From an uncultured Clostridia bacterium (GTDB lineage Bacteria > Bacillota > Clostridia > Oscillospirales > CAG-272), in assembly GCA_904502015.1 (NCBI GenBank), contig CAJGEA010000006.1, positions 1 to 30,126 of the forward strand: DNA of 30,126 nucleotides. Reading direction: 5' to 3'. Shown in pieces: positions 14,846-21,993 of this stretch (its first letter is position 1; each line of letters begins with the position of its first letter). The notes under the pieces are model-generated. The model was not told the DNA's origin and did not search any database. It saw only the letters and a program-made list of their open reading frames with translations. The translations under genes were made by a program, and so were the position numbers.

Positions 14846-15865
14846 ATGGAGAAACGAATGGATGCTCTTAGTGAGCTGTGGCGTGAGGATGCCAACGTCC
14901 TTCGCGTACTGCGCGCCGCCGGTGTGCCCGAGGCGTGCCTTGCGGGGGAGTGGTCGGATTATGATACGCTGGCGGCGGTGTGCGCCGCCCTGCCGCTTCT
15001 CCGAGGGCACCCCGTGGGGGAGCGGCTAACGGCGCGGCTTCGGAATGTGACCGATTGCGACCTGCCCGTGTGCGCCGAGAACGCGCCTGCTTTTTGGCAG
15101 AGCTATGCCGCAAAATGCGGCTACGGCGCACCCGTTTTGCTGCCCGATTCGTACGCCCCCCGCCACACACCGCCCCCGCTACCTGCGCCTGAGATCTTGC
15201 AGGAGCCCGACGGGGCAGACCGTTTGGGCGAGTGGGTATGGAGGGTATTGACTGGCGAAATCGCGCCACCGCATGATGGGCGACTCCTTGCTGACTGCAC
15301 GGAGACCTTGGAGCGGTGGTTGAAAATCCGCTTGGATGGGCAAGAGACGGACGACCGCCCCGACACATGGGTGTGGCTTGACCTGCCGCATGATCTGCCC
15401 TTCGTGCGTCCCGATCCCTACCACGCCGAGCTTGCCCTGCGAGGGCTGGCGCAGGGGGATGCACTCTCTGACCATGATCGAGGCTTGCTGATGGCTCAGC
15501 TTGCCCGCACGGTGGGGCAGGGAATGGCGCGGCGATCCGCATCTCCCACCACCCTCGTGCTGACGGGAGGGAATGCCGACGCCGTGCTTGCTCTGTGCCG
15601 TTATCTCGACTCTTGCGGCGGACTGCCGGCTACCGTGTGGCTGGCGGATGAGCCTGCCGATGCCGAAATTCTCTGCGGTCAATTCGCCGCCGTGCGCACG
15701 GGCATTCGCCTGACCTCTGCCGATACCGCCGAGGATGCGCGCGATAAGCTGACCGCCTACGCTGCCGCCGCGCCTGTGGGACGGATGGCTTTGAATGCCC
15801 CCGACCCTCGCGTGGAAACTGCTGTATCGGAGGCATTCGCCAAGCTAAATGGATGGATGTCTTAA
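14846..15865 (+). CDS. Shrunken uronate isomerase (UxaC)-like protein, probably non-catalytic
   Basis: The 339-residue protein aligns by eye with two separate parts of UxaC (normally about 470 residues). The N-terminal LSELWREDANVLRVLRAAGV, then EWSDYDTLAAVCAALPLLRGHP, corresponds to the UxaC stretch with WLxGDHYKWRxMRxxGV and the following helix before GNPLYHW. The C-terminal half (LCRYLDSCGGLPATVWLADE and onwards) follows the UxaC segment with FLD..LPKTILY and the terminal helices. The N-terminal HxH metal site, the TTDDP loop and the C-terminal DSR and RHEYFRR motifs are absent, so isomerase activity is not expected. AAGGGAGGTG precedes the ATG. It ends the trio that begins with the PurL-like gene. 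A fully unknown protein remains possible. Confidence 0.6.
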   Translation: MEKRMDALSELWREDANVLRVLRAAGVPEACLAGEWSDYDTLAAVCAALPLLRGHPVGERLTARLRNVTDCDLPVCAENAPAFWQSYAAKCGYGAPVLLPDSYAPRHTPPPLPAPEILQEPDGADRLGEWVWRVLTGEIAPPHDGRLLADCTETLERWLKIRLDGQETDDRPDTWVWLDLPHDLPFVRPDPYHAELALRGLAQGDALSDHDRGLLMAQLARTVGQGMARRSASPTTLVLTGGNADAVLALCRYLDSCGGLPATVWLADEPADAEILCGQFAAVRTGIRLTSADTAEDARDKLTAYAAAAPVGRMALNAPDPRVETAVSEAFAKLNGWMS

Positions 15866-16013
15866 TTGTGATAGAATATATGGGAAGCTCTGAAAATTCC
15901 CAATCTATTGCAATAAACAGCAAAACATGATATCACAGAGGCAGAACAAGGAAGGGCATCCCGGCATGAAACAAATTTCCTTGCTTGCCGAAGAAAACAG
16001 AAAGGATTTTGTC

Positions 16014-18371
16014 ATGAAGCGATTATTCATACTCATCTGTCTTGCGTGTCTTGTGTGTCTTGCGGCCGCACTGGTTGCCTGCACCCCCTCTCCCGAAACG
16101 CCTGCGGACACTGCCTCTGAGGGAACTGCTTTTACGGCCGAAGATGGCACCGGCCCTGCTACCGAGCCTCCTATCGAGACCTCTGCCGAGGAGACGACCT
16201 TGGCCGAAACCGAGGAAGTGACCACCGATTATTTCGAGGCCAACCGCATCGAGATTATTGAGCCCGACACCTCCAAGGTGGCCGACCTGACCCTCATCGA
16301 CGAGGGCTATGACATCTATCAGATTCCCGGCAGCGGCAACGGCGGATGGCGCTACGGCCCCTCCTACCTCTACTACGGGGACGGACGGGTGGATGCCTAC
16401 TTTGCCTCGGGCGGTGACAACGGTGAGTGGGACCGCATCACTCACCGCAGCTCCACCGACGACGGTCAGACTTGGGGACCCGAGAAGATCGTAGTTTACC
16501 CTACCCCCGGTGGTATGGACGATCACTCTTGTTGTGACCCGGACGTGGTCTACTTCGACGGCTACTACTATCTGGGTTACACCTCCACGCTCAACGACGG
16601 AGGCTACTGCAACAACGTATTCATCGCCCGTTCGGAAAGCCCCGACGGCCCCTTTGAAAAGTGGAACGGCTCGGGATGGGGCGGTTCTCCTGAACCCATC
16701 TTTTACTTCGAGCAATCCTACGGCTACTGGGGCGTTGGCGAGCCCAGCATGATCGAGCTCAACGGTACGCTGTATATCTACTACACCTATGCCACCCCCA
16801 TGAAATCCTTCATCATGTTGGCAACGGCTGATGCCACTGTTGAGAACTGGCCTGACACCCTGCAGCATCATGGTGCGGTTATGGAGAAAAAGAGCGATTC
16901 CGTCTGTGTCAAGTTCGTGGAGGATTGGGGAAAGTTCATCACGGTCACCCGCGAGGATGTGGAGGGGAATGGTAATTGTATCGTCGTCTACGAGTCGGTG
17001 GATGGCAAGAGCTTTACCTTGGTGGACGCTGTCCGAGAAAATGCTTGCCCCGGCATGTTCTCCATGGGGCTTTCCTCCCGCAGAAACGGTCATATCCGTC
17101 TCTCCGAGGATGCTGACCGCCTGCGTTTGGCCTACGCCTATGGCAATTCGGGCTGGGGGGCATGGAATACCCGTATGCACAAGGTCACCCTGACCCAGTC
17201 CGACGGCAATGATCTGGCTGCCGAGAGTGCAAAGCCCACCCTGTCGGTGGGTGTTACCCGTGAGGAAACACCTTTCGGGTGGGAGGAATGGACCATGATC
17301 CGCACCCATCAGGATCTCTTCATCCTGGCGGTGGGAGATAAGAATCCTCTGGATCTCTTTTTCCGTGACCGCTACGTCAACGGCAGGGACACCTCCTTGC
17401 GGGACAAAGAGATCACCGTCACCGACTACGATGAGTCTGTGGTATCCTTTAAGAACAGCCGCATGAGTGCTACGGGCGTAGGTGAAACCACCGTTACTGT
17501 CCGATATAAGGAGTTGGCCCACGTATTCCGTGTGATCGTGGTCGCTACCGATGAGGAAAAGGAAGCCATCCTTGCCGAGACTAAGGTAGAACCGGCGGTG
17601 TCGGATTTCACCATCTATTTGGGTGAGCGTAGTATTTACCGTCCTCAGATCCGCGTTCGTATCACGAAAGGTGATGGCTCTGTCAGCGAATTGTACGTCA
17701 ACGATGGCCCGAATGTCTTGACCTTTACGGGCTACGACGAGAATATCATCAATGTCAGCGACAAGGGTGTGGTCACCGCTAAGTCAGCGGGTACTACTAC
17801 GGTCACGGTCAAATATGGCGATCAAACCATGAAGGTGAATGTCAAGGTTTCTACAGATCCTGCAAACTCCTTCTTTGGAATGGGTGACGTGGAGGAGATG
17901 AACTACGTATCTCTGGACTTCTCCAAGGAGATCGATCGTACGGTACCGTCCCACTTCAACAACTGTGAAATGACCGCTACCGAGGACGGTATACGGGTGA
18001 CGGTCCAATCGAACAAGACTGAGGCATGGGCAACGGATCCCAGCTTCAAGATCGTCTATCAGGGTGCGCTGGAGCCCATCGCGACCGAGGGGTATAATGC
18101 CGTGGAGATCGTCTACCGCGTGCCTGTGGAGAACAGTGCCAACACCACTTCGATGGAGATCTTTATTGGTGCCGGCTCGGTTATGGATGCCCAAGGAGGC
18201 TATTCCACAAACGCCGGGCTTGTTTGTGACGGCGAGTACCATACTCTCCGTATTCCCGTCTCCCGGTTGGGCTTCTGGAAGGGGCAACTCAATGTCATCC
18301 GCTTCGATTTCTTTGAGTCGGCTCTGTCGGGTGACGCGATGGATATCCGTTCTATTTCTCTTGTGAAGTGA
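16014..18371 (+). CDS. Large secreted lipoprotein: GH43-like beta-propeller, Big_2-type domains, C-terminal jelly-roll
   Basis: The 785-residue precursor has a lipoprotein signal (LILICLACLVCLAAA core, lipobox LVAC at about residue 24) and a Thr/Glu/Ala-rich tether to about residue 75. Residues about 90-420 look like a five-bladed glycosidase propeller of the GH43/sialidase-like class: WRYGPSYLYYGDGRVDAYF, a blade with HRSSTDDGQTWG (Asp-box-like SxDxGxTW), CDPDVVYFDGYYYLGYTS and GEPSMIELNGTLYIYYTYA. Two Ig-like Big_2 domains follow (about 450-535 and 550-645; the second has KGVVTAKSAGTTTVTVKY), and then a beta-rich, carbohydrate-binding-module-like end (about 650-785). It probably binds or cleaves glycans at the cell surface; catalytic acids cannot be assigned safely. 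AAAGGA supports the ATG at 16014 over the upstream in-frame ATG at 15927. Confidence 0.82.
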   Translation: MKRLFILICLACLVCLAAALVACTPSPETPADTASEGTAFTAEDGTGPATEPPIETSAEETTLAETEEVTTDYFEANRIEIIEPDTSKVADLTLIDEGYDIYQIPGSGNGGWRYGPSYLYYGDGRVDAYFASGGDNGEWDRITHRSSTDDGQTWGPEKIVVYPTPGGMDDHSCCDPDVVYFDGYYYLGYTSTLNDGGYCNNVFIARSESPDGPFEKWNGSGWGGSPEPIFYFEQSYGYWGVGEPSMIELNGTLYIYYTYATPMKSFIMLATADATVENWPDTLQHHGAVMEKKSDSVCVKFVEDWGKFITVTREDVEGNGNCIVVYESVDGKSFTLVDAVRENACPGMFSMGLSSRRNGHIRLSEDADRLRLAYAYGNSGWGAWNTRMHKVTLTQSDGNDLAAESAKPTLSVGVTREETPFGWEEWTMIRTHQDLFILAVGDKNPLDLFFRDRYVNGRDTSLRDKEITVTDYDESVVSFKNSRMSATGVGETTVTVRYKELAHVFRVIVVATDEEKEAILAETKVEPAVSDFTIYLGERSIYRPQIRVRITKGDGSVSELYVNDGPNVLTFTGYDENIINVSDKGVVTAKSAGTTTVTVKYGDQTMKVNVKVSTDPANSFFGMGDVEEMNYVSLDFSKEIDRTVPSHFNNCEMTATEDGIRVTVQSNKTEAWATDPSFKIVYQGALEPIATEGYNAVEIVYRVPVENSANTTSMEIFIGAGSVMDAQGGYSTNAGLVCDGEYHTLRIPVSRLGFWKGQLNVIRFDFFESALSGDAMDIRSISLVK

Positions 18372-18436
18372 TTGACGAAAAAGATATCTCGCGACCGTTT
18401 TTGGTTTTGTCGTTTTGATAATGCTTATTAAAAATT

Positions 18437-18501
18437 CTCAAGGTGCTTTTTCTCGAAAAAGCACCTTGAGTGGGGTATGGGGCAAAGCCCCATATTTTTT
18501 T
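18437..18501. terminator. Double hairpin, bidirectional terminator between convergent genes
   Basis: CTCAAGGTGCTTTTT-CTCG-AAAAAGCACCTTGAG (18437-18470, 15-bp perfect stem) is followed by TGGGGT and ATGGGGC-AAA-GCCCCAT (18477-18493) and seven T. The second hairpin terminates the rightward lipoprotein transcript and its T-run overlaps the alaX stop codon. Read leftward, the first hairpin is followed by AATTTTT and can terminate alaX. Confidence 0.85.
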
Positions 18502-19687
18502 ACAGTGTTTTGAAAAACGACTCGATCTGCGCTCGGGTGGCGGTGGAGCTGCCCTGGAGCATCTCGGACGAGCCGCCACCACGTGCTGAGAGGGCCGCAT
18601 TGATGTCCTTGACGTAGGCGCGCAGGTCCAACTCGGGTGTGCCTCGCCCGATGACGTAGCGGTAGCCGCGCTCGTCATCACCCACGAATACGCCGCAGAA
18701 GCGCCCGCATTTTTGCACCGCGCGGTTCAGCAAACGGCGCATCTCGACGGCCTCAAGGTCGGTGTCAAAGAGACACAGACTGCCCTCGGTGGGAACGATG
18801 GCGTCCGCCATCAGCACCTCCAGCCGTCCGCGCAGAGCGGAAATGACCTGCCTTTTCTCGTCCAGCTCGGCGCAGAGACGGTCAAATCCCGCCGTCACCT
18901 CGTCCTGCTTGACCGACATGGCTGCCGCTATGGTCGCCACGGCGGTGTATCTGCGGCGGTAGTCGGCCAGCGCGCGCACACCGCAGTGCATATGGATGCG
19001 CACGCCGCCCTTGTAGTGGATGAAGTCCAGCAGCTTGATCATGCCGATCTCGCCCGTGTTCGCCACGTGGGGCGCACAGCAGGCGCAACGGTCGATGGCT
19101 CCGTCTTCGCCGATCTCCACGATGCGGACTCCCTCGGTCAGTTCCAGCTTGGCGCGGTAGGCAAGGCGAGAAAGCTCCTCGGGATCGGGATACCACGCGC
19201 GCACGGGCAGGCAGGCGGCCACCGCGCGGTTGGCCTCGTCCTCGATCTCGTCCAGCGTGGCACGGTCAAGCACGCCGTCAAAGTCCAGCGTTACGTCGTC
19301 GTCACCGAGGTGGAAGCCCACGTTGCGGAATCCAAAGCGGCGGTGGATGATGCCTGACACGATGTGCTCGCCCGTGTGGCACTGCATCCGCTCGTGGCGC
19401 AGGGCGCGATCCAGCTCTCCGTGGGCGGTCTCACCCACGGAAAAGGGGCAGGCATCGGCACATACCGTGTGGGTAATGATGCCGTTCTGTTCCTGCACGT
19501 CGGTGACGGTCAGCCCCCCCAGCGTGCCGCGGTCAGCACCCTGACCGCCCCCCTCGGGGAAAAAGGCGGTGGCGTCCAGCACCACGGCAAAGGAGCGGGG
19601 ATCGACAGCCGCCTCGCAGGACAGCACGGCGGCGTCAAAGCTGTATAAATGGCTGTTCTCGTCGAACAGTCGAATGGTTTTATTCAT
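18500..19687 (-). CDS. Alanyl-tRNA editing protein, AlaX-L type (AlaXp with DHHA1-like C-terminus)
   Basis: AlaX proteins hydrolyse Ser-tRNA(Ala) or Gly-tRNA(Ala) in trans, backing up AlaRS editing. The 395-residue protein has the beta-barrel N-terminal part (DATAFFPEGGGQGADRGTLG), the first zinc half-site CHTGEH (about residues 103-108), the second half-site CACCAPH (about 200-206; usual form CxGTH), and a C-terminal DHHA1-like domain ending in the glycine-rich RGGGSSEMLQGSS (about 370-382). That domain set defines the long AlaX form. AAGGAGAACC upstream supports the ATG at 19687. It is transcribed alone from a TTGACC/TATAAT promoter. Confidence 0.9.
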   Translation of the reverse strand: MNKTIRLFDENSHLYSFDAAVLSCEAAVDPRSFAVVLDATAFFPEGGGQGADRGTLGGLTVTDVQEQNGIITHTVCADACPFSVGETAHGELDRALRHERMQCHTGEHIVSGIIHRRFGFRNVGFHLGDDDVTLDFDGVLDRATLDEIEDEANRAVAACLPVRAWYPDPEELSRLAYRAKLELTEGVRIVEIGEDGAIDRCACCAPHVANTGEIGMIKLLDFIHYKGGVRIHMHCGVRALADYRRRYTAVATIAAAMSVKQDEVTAGFDRLCAELDEKRQVISALRGRLEVLMADAIVPTEGSLCLFDTDLEAVEMRRLLNRAVQKCGRFCGVFVGDDERGYRYVIGRGTPELDLRAYVKDINAALSARGGGSSEMLQGSSTATRAQIESFFKTL

Positions 19688-19716
19688 GGCGGTTCTCCTT
19701 GTGTGTGATCCCCTCT

Positions 19717-19745
19717 ATTATAATGCAAAATCGGCAAGCGGTCAA
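19717..19745 (-). promoter_or_regulatory. Promoter for the alaX-like gene
   Basis: On the minus strand TTGACC (19745-19740), a 17-bp spacer and TATAAT (19722-19717). Confidence 0.75.
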
Positions 19746-19806
19746 TGCTTTTTGCCGAAAAAGACGGGGAAATGGTAAACGAATTGTAAACAAAAATGGG
19801 CTTTGC

Positions 19807-19835
19807 TTGACAAATATGCGGGTTTCTGCTACAAT
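19807..19835 (+). promoter_or_regulatory. Promoter for the CNNM leader and gene
   Basis: TTGACA at 19807-19812, a 17-bp spacer and TACAAT at 19830-19835; predicted start near 19842, about 250 bases before the CNNM start codon. Confidence 0.8.
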
Positions 19836-19841
19836 ATACAA

Positions 19842-20091
19842 TAAGTAAAATCTTAAAGGAGGACGATCGTTTCTCATGGACAGTCACAGTTGCGATAGCG
19901 ATGGAGACGGGAACTGTACCTATACCTGCACCCACGCCGTGGGTCGCGCGAATTGGATAGATGCAGGCGTGCCTGGGTCGTTTTGTTGTGTGCAAAACGG
20001 GACAGGTAGGCCTTTTTGCGTCGTCTTGAAGACCTGACGCTGCTCGGTTCCCCCTCAACTATCATATCTGAATTGGAGAATTACAAACGAA
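19842..20091 (+). ncRNA. Structured 5' leader with candidate attenuator, upstream of CNNM transporter gene
   Basis: The 250-base leader shows ordered helices: ACAGTT (19886-19891) with AACTGT (19912-19917); CCTGCA (19925-19930) with TGCAGG (19962-19967) around CCCAC-GCC-GTGGG; a long hairpin GCCTG-GGT-CGTTTTG...CAAAACG-GGA-CAGG (19971-20006) followed by TTTTT at 20013-20017, which looks like an intrinsic terminator; and a final GCGTC/GACGC hairpin (20018-20040) enclosing GTCT/AGAC. CCTATACCTG (19919-19928) can instead pair with CAGGTAGG (20003-20010), opening both the second helix and the terminator. I do not recognise a known riboswitch class here. Confidence 0.5.
19876..20037 (+). CDS. Possible 53-codon leader ORF, cysteine-rich (doubtful)
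   Basis: An ATG at 19876 lies 12 bases after AAAGGAGGA (19855-19863), the best ribosome site in the leader, and opens a frame to TGA at 20035-20037. The peptide begins MDSHSCDSDGDGNCTYTC, has six cysteines in 53 residues and no hydrophobic segment. It could be a metal-binding leader peptide whose translation controls the attenuator it overlaps, or merely an open frame across a structured RNA. Ribosome spacing is longer than ideal. The fact that a strong ribosome site exists with no other start codon in range is the main argument for it. Confidence 0.25.
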   Translation: MDSHSCDSDGDGNCTYTCTHAVGRANWIDAGVPGSFCCVQNGTGRPFCVVLKT

Positions 20092-21402
20092 ATGAACGTG
20101 AACATAACCTATCTGATCATCATGGCGGTGTGCCTCGTTTTCTCGGCCTACTTCTCGGCCACTGAGACCGCCTTTTCCACCCTCTCGAAAACCAAGCTCA
20201 AGACCTTGGTCGAGAAGGGAAACCGCCGCGCGACCCGCACCCTTGCCATTGCTGAGAAATTTGACCGCCTGATTTCCACCATTCTGGTGGGCAATAACGT
20301 GGTCAACATCCTGCTGGCTACCGTCAGCACGCTGTTCTTTATCGAGCTGTTGCAGGGAACTACTCGAGAGACCATGGCATCCACCATTTCCACCGCCGTG
20401 TGTACCGTTGTGGTGCTGATCTTCGGTGAGATTACGCCGAAGAGCCTCGCCAGCGACTTCCCCGAAAAATTCGCTATGGCCTCCTCGGGCTTTATGCAGC
20501 TCATTATCTGGGTGCTTATGCCCGTGACCTTCATCTTCACCATGTGGAAGAAGCTGCTGGCTCTTATCTTCCGCATTGAGAAGGACGACAAGATCTCGCA
20601 GGAGGAGCTGCTTATGCTGGTGGAGGAGGTTCAGGAGGACGGCACCATTGACGATGAGGAAGGTGATCTGCTCCGCAACGCCATCAACTTTGCTGACCTG
20701 ACGGCAGAGGACATCCTCACCCACCGTGTGGATCTTGAGGCGTTCCCCTCGGACGCCGCCAAGGAGGAGGTTGCCGAGAAATTTACCGAATCCCGTTTCT
20801 CCCGTCTGCTCATGTATGAGGACAGCATTGACAACATCGTGGGCGTTATTCACCATAAGGATTTCTTCACCGCTTCGGGTATCACGGAGGAATCGCTGGC
20901 GGACATTGCGACCAAGCCCATGTTTATCCGCCCGACCGAGCCCATTGACGCTCTGCTCCGTGACCTCAAGAACACCAAGTCCCACATCGCCGTGGTTGTG
21001 GATGAGTACGGCGGCACGTTGGGTATCGTGACGATGGAGGATATTCTCGAGGAGCTGGTGGGCGACATCTGGGACGAGCACGACGAGGTTGTGGAGGACT
21101 ATAAGGAGATCTCGGCGAACACCTTCCGCGTGGATTGCGGTGGCAACCTCGACGAGTTCCGCGAGTTCTTTGATATCGAGATCGAGTCCGAGAGTATCAC
21201 CATCAACGGCTGGATCATGGAGCAGCTCGAGCGCATTCCCACCTGCGGTGATAAGTTCACCTATGAAAATCTGGACATCACCGTGTCCGAGACCGATTTT
21301 CACCGCGTGTCTACCATCGTAGTGGTGCGCGGCGAGCGCGATGACGAGCGGGATGCCCGTGATAAGGATAAGGAAAAAGATAAGGAGCGCACGACGGTCT
21401 GA
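20092..21402 (+). CDS. CNNM/HlyC-CorC family transporter (DUF21 plus CBS pair)
   Basis: The 436-residue protein has a DUF21/CNNM membrane domain (helices about 5-25, 60-87, 97-115, 130-158, with SATETAFSTLSKTKL and FGEITPKSLA), a CBS-domain pair (about residues 195-330, including HVVVDEYGGT-like IAVVVDEYGGTLGIVTMEDI) and a CorC_HlyC domain (about 345-420). Relatives export Mg2+ or affect Co2+/Mg2+ handling; older annotation as hemolysin is misleading. The C-terminus is a highly charged tail of Asp, Glu, Arg and Lys (last 20 residues). The ATG at 20092 has only a modest ribosome site (TTGGAGAA about 15 bases upstream). The long structured leader suggests expression is controlled by attenuation, possibly by an ion. 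Confidence 0.9.
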   Translation: MNVNITYLIIMAVCLVFSAYFSATETAFSTLSKTKLKTLVEKGNRRATRTLAIAEKFDRLISTILVGNNVVNILLATVSTLFFIELLQGTTRETMASTISTAVCTVVVLIFGEITPKSLASDFPEKFAMASSGFMQLIIWVLMPVTFIFTMWKKLLALIFRIEKDDKISQEELLMLVEEVQEDGTIDDEEGDLLRNAINFADLTAEDILTHRVDLEAFPSDAAKEEVAEKFTESRFSRLLMYEDSIDNIVGVIHHKDFFTASGITEESLADIATKPMFIRPTEPIDALLRDLKNTKSHIAVVVDEYGGTLGIVTMEDILEELVGDIWDEHDEVVEDYKEISANTFRVDCGGNLDEFREFFDIEIESESITINGWIMEQLERIPTCGDKFTYENLDITVSETDFHRVSTIVVVRGERDDERDARDKDKEKDKERTTV

Positions 21403-21438
21403 AGATATGATCGGTCGAGCCTTGAAGCTTGAAATGAA

Positions 21439-21468
21439 TCGCATCCGCGGTATTTTCCGCGGATGCGA
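21439..21468. repeat. 12-bp perfect hairpin downstream of the CNNM gene
   Basis: TCGCATCCGCGG-TATTTT-CCGCGGATGCGA, followed by seven A on the plus strand. It may mark the 3' end of the CNNM transcript, but with an A-run rather than a T-run it is not a classical terminator. Confidence 0.6.
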
Positions 21469-21488
21469 AAAAAATCCGCCATAACCAC

Positions 21489-21517
21489 TTGACATAGGTC
21501 AAAAGTTGTGATACAAT
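21489..21517 (+). promoter_or_regulatory. Promoter for tRNA-Leu
   Basis: TTGACA at 21489-21494, a 17-bp spacer and TACAAT at 21512-21517, about 18 bases before the mature tRNA 5' end. Confidence 0.8.
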
Positions 21518-21535
21518 ATATCTGTTGCTCATATC

Positions 21536-21622
21536 GCCGGAATGATGGAATTGGCAGACGTGCTGGACTCAAAATCCAGTGGTAGCGATACCGTGCGGGT
21601 TCGACCCCCGCTTCCGGCACCA
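21536..21622 (+). tRNA. tRNA-Leu (anticodon CAA)
   Basis: The 87-nt gene folds as a class II tRNA. Acceptor GCCGGAA pairs with TTCCGGC; the anticodon stem CTGGA/TCCAG holds the loop CTCAAAA with anticodon CAA, reading UUG. A long variable arm follows, the T-arm is GCGGGTTCGACCCCCGC, the discriminator base is A, and CCA is encoded (21620-21622). It stands alone with its own promoter and terminator. Confidence 0.97.
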
Positions 21623-21693
21623 AAAAGAGAACCGCCCAAGCCCGGGCGGTTCTCTTTTTGCGAAGCGGATGGGAGAACCCGCTGCAAGCTACC
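21601..21693. repeat. Tandem repeat A, copy 1 (tRNA-Leu 3' end + terminator + tail)
   Basis: These 93 bases comprise the last 22 of tRNA-Leu, its terminator and a tail ending GCTGCAAGCTACC. They recur without a mismatch at 21764-21856. The tail contains AGCGG/CCGCT, a small hairpin. Confidence 0.9.
21622..21659 (+). terminator. tRNA-Leu terminator
   Basis: AAAAAGAGAACCGCCC-AAGCCC-GGGCGGTTCTCTTTTT, a 16-bp perfect stem that begins in the encoded CCA and ends in five T. An exact second copy lies 163 bp downstream. Confidence 0.92.
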
Positions 21694-21723
21694 TTCGAAC
21701 AGAAAAAAACGGATCACCCTCGC

Positions 21724-21763
21724 GTAGCTTGCCACCGAGCGTCGCGCAAGCGCCGCGAGGAGG
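21724..21763. repeat. Repeat B, copy 1
   Basis: The block starts GTAGCTTGCCACCGAGCG and ends GCGAGGAGG directly before the second tRNA 3'-end copy. Its first nine bases are the reverse complement of GCAAGCTAC at 21684-21692, so repeats A and B bracket a 31-base spacer as a stem-loop. Confidence 0.8.
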
Positions 21764-21856
21764 TCGACCCCCGCTTCCGGCACCAAAAAGAGAACCGCCC
21801 AAGCCCGGGCGGTTCTCTTTTTGCGAAGCGGATGGGAGAACCCGCTGCAAGCTACC
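21764..21856. repeat. Tandem repeat A, copy 2 (orphan tRNA-Leu 3' end + terminator)
   Basis: An exact copy of 21601-21693 at a 163-bp period. It has the T-arm 3' half, the acceptor 3' strand and CCA of tRNA-Leu but no tRNA 5' part, so it cannot encode a tRNA. Confidence 0.9.
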
Positions 21857-21885
21857 GCGAGGTAAAAAATGCAATATCCCAAAAA

Positions 21886-21938
21886 GTAGCTTGTCGCCGA
21901 GCGCCGCGCATGCGCGCGAGGAGGGCGACCCCCGCTTC
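21886..21938. repeat. Repeat B copy 2 with truncated third tRNA 3'-end copy
   Basis: The block starts GTAGCTTGTCGCCGAGCG (diverged from copy 1), runs to GCGAGGAGGG and then CGACCCCCGCTTC, where similarity to the tRNA 3' end stops and GCTTTTTTG follows. The array thus decays toward its right end. Confidence 0.75.
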
Positions 21939-21993
21939 GCTTTTTTGAAAAAACAACAAATAGTTTAAAATAAAACAAAATATTGAGAAATTT

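Noticed and set aside
16023..17522. 499-residue leftward frame inside the large lipoprotein gene
   Set aside because: Shadow of the coding strand; the forward frame has signal peptide and domains.
19842..20017. NiCo riboswitch call for the CNNM leader
   Set aside because: GGGACAGG near the last helix is reminiscent, but the other conserved NiCo segments and four-way junction could not be found by eye.
20062..21495. 477-residue leftward frame opposite the CNNM gene
   Set aside because: Mirror frame of a well-recognised transporter, extends into tRNA promoter.
21601..21938. CRISPR array
   Set aside because: Only two full repeats of 93 bp plus a fragment, derived from a tRNA 3' end; no cas genes and wrong dimensions.
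21529..21978. 149-residue leftward frame across tRNA-Leu and its repeats (contains GGRTRTVSLPLDFESS)
   Set aside because: The peptide is the antisense translation of the tRNA and terminator repeats, a common spurious annotation.
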